Shown here in pieces: positions 19,770 through 28,428 of a stretch of 64,000 nt of DNA. The notes beneath the pieces are model-generated. The model was given only the letters and a program-made list of their open reading frames with translations, had not been told where the DNA came from and did no database searches. A program made the position numbers and the translations under genes. Within the stretch, counting starts at the first letter, position 1, and each line of letters opens with the position of its first letter. The DNA is from Xanthomonas pisi DSM 18956. GTDB taxonomy: Bacteria; Pseudomonadota; Gammaproteobacteria; Xanthomonadales; Xanthomonadaceae. The stretch spans positions 1-64,000 of the forward strand of contig NZ_JPLE01000032.1 in the NCBI RefSeq assembly GCF_001010415.1. Reading direction: 5' to 3'.

Positions 19770-19890
19770 CGAACGACTCCTGCGTGGCTGGGTGGTCGGG
19801 CGACACTAATTGCCGGCTGTAACCACGCCATGACACGCAACGACAAATCGTCACGGACTGCGCAGGCTGTGACGCGGATATCATGTGCCG

Positions 19891-20361
19891 ATGAAATGCC
19901 GACTTATCGCCACCGGCGAGCGCGCACCGGCCTGGGTGGCGCAAGGTTTTGCCGAATATCAAAAACGTCTGTCGCACTGGATGCCGCTGGAGCTGGTCGA
20001 GATCGAACCTGGGCTGCGCGGCAAGGGCCGCGATGGGCAACGCGCCATCGACGACGAAGGCCGCCGCGTCATCGCCGCGCTCCCCAAGAGCGCGCATGTC
20101 GTGGCGCTGGATGTGCCAGGCCGGCCGCTGAGTTCGGAGCAACTTGCCCAGCGCATGGAACATTGGCGCGGTCAGGGGCGCGATCTGGCCTTCCTGATCG
20201 GCGGCCCGGAAGGTCACGCGGCCGAGGTGCTGAAACACGCACACGAAAGCTGGTCGATCGGCCCGCTCACCTTGCCGCACATGCTGGTGCGGCTGATCGT
20301 GGCCGAGCAGCTGTACCGCGCTGCGGCGATGCTTGCCAATCATCCGTATCACCGCGCATAG
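19891..20361 (+). CDS. rlmH: 23S rRNA pseudouridine-1915 N3-methyltransferase
   Basis: A 156-residue SPOUT methyltransferase that modifies helix 69 of 23S rRNA. It has the knot motifs FLIGGPEGH and SIGPLTLPHMLVRLIVAEQLYRA and ends with NHPYHRA, the canonical RlmH terminus. The ATG at 19891 (MKCRLIATGERAPAW) is chosen over a GTG six bases upstream. It is divergent from the PhoX-like gene. Confidence 0.96.
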   Translation: MKCRLIATGERAPAWVAQGFAEYQKRLSHWMPLELVEIEPGLRGKGRDGQRAIDDEGRRVIAALPKSAHVVALDVPGRPLSSEQLAQRMEHWRGQGRDLAFLIGGPEGHAAEVLKHAHESWSIGPLTLPHMLVRLIVAEQLYRAAAMLANHPYHRA

Positions 20362-20401
20362 CCAAGGCGCGCAGGTCGTGCAGATCCACCCGCAAGCTGC
20401 G

Positions 20402-20557
20402 GTGGTGGCCACGCACGGCGCCGCGCTGGTGGCCGGCGTGCTGACCAGCCTGGAATTGCGCGATCTGTGGGAGCAGGAACTGACCGAAATGCGCGAGCGC
20501 ATCCACTCGCTGCGTGCAGGCCTGGTCGAAAAACTGGCTACGCTGGGCTCGCCGTGG
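20402..20557 (+). pseudogene. Fragment of an aromatic/aspartate aminotransferase
   Basis: Just after rlmH, about 50 codons read HGAALVAGVLTSLELRDLWE and on through LTEMRERIHSLRAGLVEKLA. This matches the small-domain helix region of the aspartate/tyrosine aminotransferase family. Neither the pyridoxal-lysine region before it nor the C-terminus after it is present. It is a deletion scar. The following 390 bp to 20948 contain no recognisable gene. Confidence 0.7.
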
Positions 20558-20948
20558 CCCGTACGTCACCAGGGACGAAACCGGGCAGCCAGCAAGACCT
20601 GGCGGGCAGTCGTCAGGTGGGTCGGATGGCGCGGACCAACCGCAGTGAGCGAGTGGCGCATGCTGATTCCCAACATCGGCCGCGTCCGCCCGATGGCGGG
20701 GCAGGCGTGTTGTGAGCGTTCCAGGTTGCACGCGCGGTGCGGTGTGTCCAGCGCTTGCTGATGCGATGCGCGGTTACCGGCGATCGATGGCGGTTGCGTC
20801 TACAAACCGACGCTGTGGCGATTTCGGGTCTTCCCGCCAACCCGGGTGCGCTCGTGTGTGGCGGCATGGCCGGTAGTATTCGCTCGCTAGGTGCGCAGTC
20901 GTATTGATGCGGCGGCTGCCGTCGCAGGCCGCCGCATCAGGTCGCCGT

Positions 20949-21623
20949 TCAATTCAACGAAAAGCTCACCGGCACCAGGCCGTAGGCCTGCACGGCCTGG
21001 CCGTTCTGCCTCGCCGGCTGGAAGCGCCAGCTGCGCAGCACCTGGCTGCGTGCGGCCAGGTCGAGTGCGCGATGTCCGCTGCTGGTCTGCACGCTGACGT
21101 CGGCCGGGCGTCCATCGGTACCGACCAGCACGCGCAGCAGCACCGTGCCTTGCTGCCCCGCACGCAATGCAGCCACCGGGTAACTCGGTGCGGGCGAGCT
21201 CAGATACTGCAGCTGACCTGCCTCGATCGGCCCACTGGGTGCAGCGATGGTGGGCGCGCTGTCCAGCGCGGTGTCGGCTGCCGGCAGGGCAACCGTTGCG
21301 CTGTCCACCAGGCTTGTCTGGTCGATGAGGGGAGTCGGCACCGGCACCGGGACTGGCACGCTCTTCGGTGGTGTATGCGTGAGCGGCTTGAACGTCACAT
21401 CGACCGGGAGTACCAGCGGCGGCGGTGGTGCGGTCGGTATCGTGATCGGCATGACCCAGCGCGGCTCGGGTGGCGCTTGCGGAACCGCCCGGTGCGATAG
21501 CGGGATCAGCAACAAACCACCGGCCAGCAGATGCAGCGCCACGGCCGTGCTGATCGCCAGCACGCGTGAGGTGTCGATGCCAAGGGGACGGGAAGAAATC
21601 TGCGATTGCGTGCGAACCATCAT
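20949..21623 (-). CDS. TonB-family energy transducer
   Basis: A 224-residue TonB protein. It has one N-terminal membrane helix (VLAISTAVALHLLAGGLLLI), a Pro/Val-rich periplasmic spacer, and a C-terminal TonB domain with SYPVAALRAGQQGTVLLRV and SWRFQPARQNGQAVQA. It transfers proton-motive energy to outer-membrane receptors. No exbB or exbD is adjacent, but a TonB-dependent receptor gene lies upstream on the same strand, which suggests a dedicated pair. Confidence 0.88.
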   Translation of the reverse strand: MMVRTQSQISSRPLGIDTSRVLAISTAVALHLLAGGLLLIPLSHRAVPQAPPEPRWVMPITIPTAPPPPLVLPVDVTFKPLTHTPPKSVPVPVPVPTPLIDQTSLVDSATVALPAADTALDSAPTIAAPSGPIEAGQLQYLSSPAPSYPVAALRAGQQGTVLLRVLVGTDGRPADVSVQTSSGHRALDLAARSQVLRSWRFQPARQNGQAVQAYGLVPVSFSLN

Positions 21624-21882
21624 CCACCTCCAGAACGGAACTGCGGAAAGGACCAGCGCGGCCCGGACGCACTACACCATCCGGTAGCGTAGGTTTACCT
21701 CAGCGCGCGCGGCTGCACAAGCGCGGCGCGTGTCTGCGAAGGCGTTGCACATCGCGAGGGATGCCGGAGCGATTCCGCGACCATGTCGATATCGATCGCT
21801 GGCCGGCTTTTTCAGGCGCAAACAGACAGGAGTACGCGTAGGCAAACGCCCAGCAGGAGCTGGGCGTTTGCGGTAGAAAAGC

Positions 21883-21906
21883 CCAGCCCGTTGCGGGGCT
21901 GGGGAA
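21883..21906 (-). terminator. Terminator of the TonB-dependent receptor gene
   Basis: On the minus strand CCAGCCC and GGGCTGG pair around a 6-base loop, followed by GCTTTTC. A second strong hairpin (GCAAACGCCCAGC pairing with its complement, 21842-21871) lies directly downstream, so readthrough into tonB should be low. Confidence 0.65.
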
Positions 21907-21928
21907 ACGACGCTGACGGGAGAGTGCG

Positions 21929-24900
21929 TCAGTAGTCGTACGACACCGAGAACATCGCGTAGCGCGGCTGGGTGAAGAACGCGCCCATGTTGTAGGTGTT
22001 GGACAGGGTGAACGGGCTGTCTTCCCAGGTGGAATCGACCTGCAGCGGCTTGCGCTCGTTGAAGATGTTGAAGGCCTGCAGGGTCATGGCAAGCTTGTTG
22101 TCGGCGAACGCCGGGCGATAGGTCAGGCCCAGGTCGACGATCTTGGTCCACGGCAGCCGGCCGGCATCGCCCGGACGCGACGGCTGGCCGTTGCAGGTGT
22201 GGTAGGAGGAGCCATAGCCCACCGGGTCGCCGGCATCGGAATCTTCGCTGATGCCGTTGATGCTGACATACCCCAGGCAGGACTTCGGCGTGCCGGACAG
22301 CACGCGGATATTGCCTGCGATCAGCCATTCCGGCGCGATCTGGTAAGAGCCGTAGATCTTGATCTGATGGCGACGATCGTTGGCCAGGTAGCCACCCGAG
22401 TACCACATCAGCGCAGCGGCATCCCAGTCCTGGGTCTTGGAGACATCGGTCTGGCCGATATCGGATTTGATCTGGCCTTCGGTATTGCCGAAATTACGCG
22501 ACCAGGTGTAATCGATACGGCCTTCCCACTTGCCGTCGAACGGATGCTGCAGGAACAGGTCCACCGCCAGATAGGTGCGCTTGGCCTCCTTGTCGAAGCC
22601 CCAGTCCGAGGGCGACATCGACACCGAGGTGCGACCGGACCCATTGAGGTTGGCCAGGCTGAAGGAGTTGGTTTCGCCGGGATTGAAGATGATGCAGCCG
22701 GGCACGTTGACGGTGCTCGGGTCGATACCCGATGCAGTCAATTTGGTGCGCATCCGGTCGGCATCGCAGACGTCGTCGATGGTGGCGCCGAGCGTGCGGT
22801 AGGTCGCCTTGGCACCGGTGACCCAACTCTCGCCCAGGGTCTTGTCGAAGCCGAGCATGAACTCGTCCTGGTACATCGACTTCAGGTCGGTGGCGGCGAT
22901 GCCGGCGGCATCCGGTGCCTGACCGCATTCCAGATTGGAGGAGACGACGTTGCCCGAACAGGAGAATCCGGCGGATGGATCGACCGCGACCGGCGTCAGC
23001 CCGGTCGGGCTGCCCTGCGCATCGATGCCGGTGTAGGTGAAGTATTCGCGCGTAAACGTGGACGGCGATGCGCCACGGATGGCCACGCTGTTAGGCAACG
23101 CCAGGTAGTAGCGACCGGCGTTGCCGTAGACCTTGAGCGAGGAGTCGCCGAACACGTCCCAGCTCAGCCCCAGGCGCGGCGCCCACTGATCGCCACTGGT
23201 CACGTAAGGCACGCCCGCGTCGTTGAAGTTGGTGAACTTGTCGTTGCGGATACCCAGCGTCAGCAGCAGCTTGTCGTTGACCTGCCATTTGTCTTCGAGG
23301 AAGTAGGCCTTTTGCTCGACCGACATACTGGTGGCGGTATTGAACACGGAGCGATAGGCGTAGTACCCATTGCCACCGGCCGGACCCACGCCCAGCGCAG
23401 CGCTGATGGGCGAGGTGGGGCGCGAAGAGCGTCCATAGATCCAGCGGAAGCCGGGGCCGGTGGTGATGACACCTTCGTTATTGGCATTGAAATACATGTT
23501 GTCCACACCTGCAGTGAGGGTGTGGCTGCCCAACACATATTCCAGGTCGATGCGCAGACCGCGCGTCTTGTTTTCGCCATCGCGCGCCTGGCTGGAGGTC
23601 TGGTTGTTGCGGATCTCGCTGCCACCGGTGATGGCCGGGTCCTGCAGATTGGTATTGCTCAGCAGCGGTGCGGTGCTGGGGTTGTTGCGGAAATCGGTCT
23701 GACGGCTCTTGCCATAGGTGGCGCTCAAGGTGAGATCGTCGGTGATGTAGCTGGTGTACTTGCCGATGTAATAGCGGTCGTTGACCTTGACCGTATCGGC
23801 GAAGGCGCCGTTGGCGTCGCCGTTGACGCCCTGGTATCCGTTGAAATCGCTGTAAACACCGCCATCGCGCGAATTATTCTTGACGCCGGTCAGTTCGAGG
23901 ATGTTGCTGTCGTTGATGTTCCAGTCGATCTTTGCATAGACCTTCGGCTCATCGGTGCGGTAGTTGTTGCGGCCGATCACCGGGTCGTCCCTGCGTGCGG
24001 TGGAAACGCCTTCGGTGCGTTCCTGCTCTGCGGCGACAAAGACGAACAGGCGGTCTTCGATCAGCGGGCCGCCGCCATAAACGCTATAGACCGTATTCCA
24101 AAAGGTGTCGTCCTTTCGGCTACGGTAAAGAGTGCCGGGCAGGCTGTCGTCGCTGTATTCATAGCCGGCAGGTGGGGCGGCATCCGGGTAGAAGACATTT
24201 TTGTAGTCGCTGGACAGCGACTTCGGACGCCATAGCACCTGTGCGCCGAAGTGCCATTCGTTGGTGCCGCGCTTGCCGACCTGGCTGAGCACGCCGCCGG
24301 CGGAGCGGCCATACCGGGCGCTGTAGCCGCCGGTATAGGTTTCCTGCTGGTCGATAGCGCCGAACGGCAAGGTGACGCCACCGATGTTGGAAAGTGGGTT
24401 GGAGCTGAGATAGCCGTTGAGGTAATAGGCGTTTTCGGTCACGCCGGCGCCGCCGAAGGAAATCGCGTTGCCGAAATAGCCGCTGCCCTGCACGGCCCCT
24501 GGCGACAGCAGTGCAATGGCTTCGCCAGAGCGCGCCAGCGGCAAACGCTGCAACTGCTCGGCAGTGATCACCGTGCGCGAGGCGGTGGCGGACACATCCA
24601 CCGGCGAGATGTTCTTGCCGGTCACGGTGATCGTGCCCAGGGTGGCGGTGTCGCCGGCGGCACCGCCGCCGAAGGACACGTCGGTGCCTGCGCCGACGCG
24701 CAGGGCGATGTTCTTGCGTGTCTCTACTGCTTGGCCGTCGCGTTGCAAGGTGACCGTATAAGTGCCGACGGGAAGATTGCCGATCGCGTAGCGCCCGTTG
24801 GCATCGACGATCGCGGTCCGGGCAAAACCGGTATCGCTTTGTGCCGTGACGGTTGAACCGGCAGCAGCGGGTGCGCTGCCGTAAATACCCGCAGTGGTGC

Positions 24901-25033
24901 TTTGTGCGGCGGCAGTGCCGGACGCCAGCACGCCGACGGCGCCGCTCAGCGCAAGCGCAAGCACGCTGATGCGGGCATAGCGCGCCCGCGATGCTGGATG
25001 GAAGGTGCGCTTTGAAGCAACGTTGCCGGACAT
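21929..25033 (-). CDS. TonB-dependent receptor, Oar-like
   Basis: A 1034-residue outer-membrane protein. After a signal peptide ending near ASGTAAAQS comes a carboxypeptidase-regulatory-like beta domain (VDANGRYAIGNLPVGTYTVTLQRDG). The plug has LQRLPLARSGEAIALLSPGAV and a TonB-interacting region, and the barrel is of about 750 residues. The chain ends in the aromatic signature FSVSYDY. Oar-like receptors are abundant in Xanthomonas and import unknown large substrates or act in signalling. The ATG at 25033 follows GGAGAGAG; the frame open to 25060 is rejected. Confidence 0.9.
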   Translation of the reverse strand: MSGNVASKRTFHPASRARYARISVLALALSGAVGVLASGTAAAQSTTAGIYGSAPAAAGSTVTAQSDTGFARTAIVDANGRYAIGNLPVGTYTVTLQRDGQAVETRKNIALRVGAGTDVSFGGGAAGDTATLGTITVTGKNISPVDVSATASRTVITAEQLQRLPLARSGEAIALLSPGAVQGSGYFGNAISFGGAGVTENAYYLNGYLSSNPLSNIGGVTLPFGAIDQQETYTGGYSARYGRSAGGVLSQVGKRGTNEWHFGAQVLWRPKSLSSDYKNVFYPDAAPPAGYEYSDDSLPGTLYRSRKDDTFWNTVYSVYGGGPLIEDRLFVFVAAEQERTEGVSTARRDDPVIGRNNYRTDEPKVYAKIDWNINDSNILELTGVKNNSRDGGVYSDFNGYQGVNGDANGAFADTVKVNDRYYIGKYTSYITDDLTLSATYGKSRQTDFRNNPSTAPLLSNTNLQDPAITGGSEIRNNQTSSQARDGENKTRGLRIDLEYVLGSHTLTAGVDNMYFNANNEGVITTGPGFRWIYGRSSRPTSPISAALGVGPAGGNGYYAYRSVFNTATSMSVEQKAYFLEDKWQVNDKLLLTLGIRNDKFTNFNDAGVPYVTSGDQWAPRLGLSWDVFGDSSLKVYGNAGRYYLALPNSVAIRGASPSTFTREYFTYTGIDAQGSPTGLTPVAVDPSAGFSCSGNVVSSNLECGQAPDAAGIAATDLKSMYQDEFMLGFDKTLGESWVTGAKATYRTLGATIDDVCDADRMRTKLTASGIDPSTVNVPGCIIFNPGETNSFSLANLNGSGRTSVSMSPSDWGFDKEAKRTYLAVDLFLQHPFDGKWEGRIDYTWSRNFGNTEGQIKSDIGQTDVSKTQDWDAAALMWYSGGYLANDRRHQIKIYGSYQIAPEWLIAGNIRVLSGTPKSCLGYVSINGISEDSDAGDPVGYGSSYHTCNGQPSRPGDAGRLPWTKIVDLGLTYRPAFADNKLAMTLQAFNIFNERKPLQVDSTWEDSPFTLSNTYNMGAFFTQPRYAMFSVSYDY

Positions 25034-25344
25034 CGTCTCTCTCCAGAGGAGCGCCATCACGAATATGACGGTGCGCTGACAACCGATGCTAGAGAGCTGT
25101 AGAGGTTGCTTAAAGAACGTTTTCTCTAAATTTCATGTTTTTTTAAGCACAAATGCACAAAACCGCCTATTCATACTGGAGCGATGTGACTTTGGGCACT
25201 TGCAAGTCACCGCGGTATAAGTTTTAAAAGAAACTTGATTGCTCGTATCAAGGCGACAAAGCACCACCCGCGATGGGCTGCGGAAACGACACTGCCCTCC
25301 GAAGAGGGCAGTGAGCGGCACCCGGCGGGACGAGAGTTGCCTCT
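25034..25344. other. A+T-rich promoter region of the receptor gene
   Basis: About 310 bp between the divergently placed receptor start and the 3' end of the SIMPL gene. From 25100 to 25260 it is unusually A+T-rich for this genome. An inverted repeat GCTTAAA...TTTAAGC (25110-25148) surrounds a T-run. The receptor promoter is probably here, though no definite -35/-10 pair is claimed. Confidence 0.45.
25290..25313 (-). terminator. Terminator-like hairpin after the SIMPL gene
   Basis: A perfect ten-base-pair stem CACTGCCCTC with loop CGAA, 32 bp downstream of the stop codon. It is followed on the minus strand by TCGTTTCC, so the T-run is weak. Confidence 0.6.
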
Positions 25345-26082
25345 TCAGCGACCCAGCTCGAAGGTCACATCCAGGTTGATCGACAGCGTGCTCTCGCCGG
25401 GCGCCACCTGGGTGTCCATCTCGGCCTTGGCCGAGCGCATCGATGCGGCCATCATCATCGGGCGTATCACGCCGCCACCGCTGCGGCCTTCGGAGATGCT
25501 GACGATACGGCGCACCTTCAGGCCCAGCGACTTGGCATAGGTGTCGGCGCGGGTCTGGGCTTTCTTCAACGCGGCCACGCGGGCCTCGTCGTAGGCCGGT
25601 TCGCGCTGGTCGACCGAGAAGCTGGGGCCGTTGATGTCGTTGGCGCCTTGCGCGACCAGGGTGTCGAGTACCTTGCCGAGCTTGGAGATGTCGCGCACCT
25701 TCAGGCTGACCGTGTTGCTGGCCTGGTAGCCGTTGATCTTGGGCGCTTCGTTTTCCTTATAGGTGTACTGCGGGCTCAGATTGATGCCGCTGGTCTGCAC
25801 GTCCCTGTCGGCAATGCCGGCGGCCTTGACCGCAGTCATGACCTTGCTCATCTGTTCGGCGTTCTGGCGCATCGCGGAGTTGCTGTCGGCAGCCTGGGTG
25901 ACCACGCCTGCGGACAACGTGGCGATATCCGGCACGCGCTTGGCTTCGGCTTCGGCCGAGACGTTGAGCAGGGTGCCGTCGTTGGGGATGGTGTAGTTGG
26001 ACGCGGATTGAGCGTGTGCGGTCATGGCGGTTCCGGCAGCGATGGACAGGGCCAGCAACAACGGCTTGAGGGTGGTACGCAT
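25345..26082 (-). CDS. SIMPL-domain (DUF541) periplasmic protein
   Basis: A 245-residue exported protein with a signal peptide ending at TAHAQS. The SIMPL domain follows, with LLNVSAEAEAKRVPDIATLS, the region YQASNTVSLKVRD and the LKKAQTRADTYAKSLGLKV helix. Homologues (YggE, BP26) form ring-like oligomers in the periplasm and are linked to oxidative stress, without a settled function. AGGAG sits just before the ATG at 26082. The promoter lies in the 130 bp shared with divergent maf. Confidence 0.85.
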   Translation of the reverse strand: MRTTLKPLLLALSIAAGTAMTAHAQSASNYTIPNDGTLLNVSAEAEAKRVPDIATLSAGVVTQAADSNSAMRQNAEQMSKVMTAVKAAGIADRDVQTSGINLSPQYTYKENEAPKINGYQASNTVSLKVRDISKLGKVLDTLVAQGANDINGPSFSVDQREPAYDEARVAALKKAQTRADTYAKSLGLKVRRIVSISEGRSGGGVIRPMMMAASMRSAKAEMDTQVAPGESTLSINLDVTFELGR

Positions 26083-26213
26083 GGGATCTCCTTGTCTGTG
26101 CTGCGAGCGTGTTGGGAGATGCATGAATATGTTGTGAGTCGACCGCTGCCGCGCAACCGCCGCGCGGGGTGCGAAGTCAGCGGGCGAGCACGGCCAACAG
26201 GTATGCTGGGCGG

Positions 26214-26786
26214 ATGCTCTATCTCGCCTCCCGTTCGCCACGCCGACAAGAACTGCTGCAACGCCTGGATGTGCCATTCCAGACCCTGGAACTGGACGTG
26301 CCCGAGTTGCGCGCGCCCGCTGAATCGCCCGAACACTACGTGCGGCGCGTTGCGCTGGACAAGGCGCATGCCGGCCTTGCGCAGGTGCAGGCGCGCGACC
26401 CCGACGCGATCGTGCTGGGCTCCGATACCGAAGTGGTGCTGGGCGAGCGCGTGTTCGGCAAGCCGGTCGATGTCGACGATGCGATCGCGATGCTGCGCGT
26501 GTTGTCCGGGCGCACCCACCAGGTACTCACGGCGGTGGTTCTAGTCTGCGCACAGCGTGCCCCTGCGCAGGCATTGGTGGTGTCGGAGGTGACCTTCGAC
26601 ACGCTCGATGACGCGCAGATCGCCGCGTACGCGGCCTGTGGCGAGCCCATGGGCAAGGCCGGCGCCTATGCGATCCAGGGGCGCGCAGAACGTTTTATCA
26701 GCCATTTGTCCGGCAGCTATTCCGGCGTGATGGGATTGCCGCTGCATCACACCTCGCAGTTGCTCACAGCCTTCGGAGCGCATTGA
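26214..26786 (+). CDS. maf: Maf-type nucleotide pyrophosphatase (dTTP/UTP, YhdE-like)
   Basis: A 190-residue cytoplasmic enzyme that hydrolyses non-canonical or excess nucleoside triphosphates. The substrate loop [10 protein letters not shown] is at residues 6-15, the catalytic aspartate is in VLGSDTEV, and [15 protein letters not shown] matches the dTTP/UTP subgroup. Its TGA overlaps the ATG of rng, so the two are coupled. maf-rng-yhdP is a conserved order in gammaproteobacteria. Confidence 0.94.
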   Translation: MLYLASRSPRRQELLQRLDVPFQTLELDVPELRAPAESPEHYVRRVALDKAHAGLAQVQARDPDAIVLGSDTEVVLGERVFGKPVDVDDAIAMLRVLSGRTHQVLTAVVLVCAQRAPAQALVVSEVTFDTLDDAQIAAYAACGEPMGKAGAYAIQGRAERFISHLSGSYSGVMGLPLHHTSQLLTAFGAH

Positions 26787-28285
26787 TGTCGGAAGAGATC
26801 TTGGTCAACGTCACCCCGCGCGAAACCCGCGTGGCGGTGATCGAGAACGGCATGCTGCAGGAGCTGCATATCGAGCGCGGTTGGCGCCGGGGCGTGGTCG
26901 GCAACATCTACAAGGGCAAGGTGCAGCGGGTGATGCCCGGCATGCAGGCCGCGTTCGTCGAGGTCGGACTGGAGCGTGCGGCGTTCCTGCACGCCAACGA
27001 CGTGGTGCGCCCGGCACCGGCACCGGCCAGCGTGGTCGATACCGAAGAGACCCCGATCCCGCCGCCGCCGGCCGCGGCGGTGCCGATCGTGGAGCTGCTG
27101 CGCGACGGGCAGGACATCGTGGTGCAGGTGGTCAAGGACCCGATCGGCACCAAGGGCGCGCGGCTCACGACCCAGATCAGCATCCCCTCGCGCTACCTGG
27201 TGCTGCTGCCGCAGTCCAAGATCGTCGGGGTGTCGGCACGGATCGAGGACGAGGCCGAGCGGCTGCGCCTGAAGACCATCGTCAGCGAGGTGTCTGCCCA
27301 GCACGGCGGTTTCGGCTACATCATCCGCACCAATGCCGAAGGCCAGCCGGCCGAGGCGCTGGCCGAGGACATCGCCTATCTGTCGCGGGTGTGGACGGTG
27401 GTCGAGCGGCGCGGGCGCGAAGCGCCTCCGTGCAGCATCATCTACGAGGACCTGAGCCTGCCGTTGCGGGCGGTGCGCGACCTGATCCGCAAGGACGTGG
27501 AAAAGGTCAAGGTCGACTCGAACGAAACCTTCGTGCAGCTGCAGGCGTTCGTGGCCAAGTACATGCCGGTGCTGGCCGAGCGGCTGGAGCTGTACACCGG
27601 CGACCGGCCGATCTTCGACCTGTACGGGGTCGAGGACGAGATCGGCCGCGCGTTGAACAAGCAGGTGCCACTGAAGTCCGGTGGCTATCTGGTGATCGAC
27701 CAGACCGAAGCGATGACCACCATCGACGTCAACACCGGCTCGTTCGTGGGGCAGCGCAACCTGGAGGAAACCGTCTTCCGCACCAATCTGGAGGCGGCGC
27801 AGGCGGTGGCGCGGCAGCTGCGGCTGCGCAACCTGGGCGGCATCATCATTATCGACTTCATCGACATGGACGACCCCGAGCACCGCCGCCAGGTGCTGCG
27901 CACCCTGGAAAAGGCGCTAGCACGCGACCACGCCAAGACCACCGTGTACGAGTTCTCGCCGCTGGGCCTGGTGGAAATGACCCGCAAGCGCACCGTCGAA
28001 AGCCTGGAGCGGCAGCTGTCGGAAACCTGCGGCCAATGCGGCGGGCGCGGCACCATCAAGACCGCAGAAACGGTGACCTACGAAATCTTCCGCGAGATCA
28101 CCCGTGCAGTGCGCCAGTTCGATGCCGCGCGGCTGCTGGTGATCGCCTCGTCCAAGGTGGTCGCGCGCATCACCGACGAAGAATCCGCAGCGGTGGCCGA
28201 GCTGGAGGAATTCCTGGGCAAGAGCATCCGCTTCCAGTCCGACGATCAGTATCTGCAGGAGCAGTTCGACGTGGTGCTGCTGTGA
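26786..28285 (+). CDS. rng: Ribonuclease G
   Basis: A 499-residue endoribonuclease of the RNase E/G family that matures 16S rRNA 5' ends. It starts with [20 protein letters not shown] and has the S1-like domain (RVMPGMQAAFVEVGLERAAFL). The catalytic metal site is in TTIDVNTGSFVG, and the zinc-link CGQCGGRG is near residue 417. The large C-terminal scaffold of RNase E is absent, which fits RNase G. The ATG overlaps the stop of maf. Confidence 0.96.
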   Translation: MSEEILVNVTPRETRVAVIENGMLQELHIERGWRRGVVGNIYKGKVQRVMPGMQAAFVEVGLERAAFLHANDVVRPAPAPASVVDTEETPIPPPPAAAVPIVELLRDGQDIVVQVVKDPIGTKGARLTTQISIPSRYLVLLPQSKIVGVSARIEDEAERLRLKTIVSEVSAQHGGFGYIIRTNAEGQPAEALAEDIAYLSRVWTVVERRGREAPPCSIIYEDLSLPLRAVRDLIRKDVEKVKVDSNETFVQLQAFVAKYMPVLAERLELYTGDRPIFDLYGVEDEIGRALNKQVPLKSGGYLVIDQTEAMTTIDVNTGSFVGQRNLEETVFRTNLEAAQAVARQLRLRNLGGIIIIDFIDMDDPEHRRQVLRTLEKALARDHAKTTVYEFSPLGLVEMTRKRTVESLERQLSETCGQCGGRGTIKTAETVTYEIFREITRAVRQFDAARLLVIASSKVVARITDEESAAVAELEEFLGKSIRFQSDDQYLQEQFDVVLL

Positions 28286-28424
28286 GTCCGGGATTGGGGA
28301 GGCGGGATTCGGGATTGGTCAACGCCGGCTCTGGTAGCGTGGCTTGGTCCGATAATGGCGCTTGACGGCACTTTGCGCGGCTTTGCTTTGACCAATCCCC
28401 AATCTCCAATGCCCAATCTCCGCC
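28286..28424. repeat. Inverted GGGATT-type repeat between rng and yhdP
   Basis: GGGATTGGTCAA at 28311-28322 is perfectly complementary to TTGACCAATCCC at 28388-28399. Both arms extend outwards with degenerate GGGATT/CCAATC units. The 65-bp centre has no gene. The whole could fold as a long hairpin after rng. Confidence 0.75.
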
Positions 28425-28428
28425 CCTG

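Noticed and set aside
19800-19870. Possible PhoB box upstream of the PhoX-like gene
   Set aside because: TTGTCGT and GTGTCAT occur but with a 10-bp period instead of 11 and several mismatches.
18159-20444. A 761-codon plus-strand frame
   Set aside because: Antisense to the PhoX-like gene and crossing rlmH in the wrong frame.
22199-24235. A 678-codon plus-strand frame
   Set aside because: Antisense shadow of the TonB-dependent receptor.
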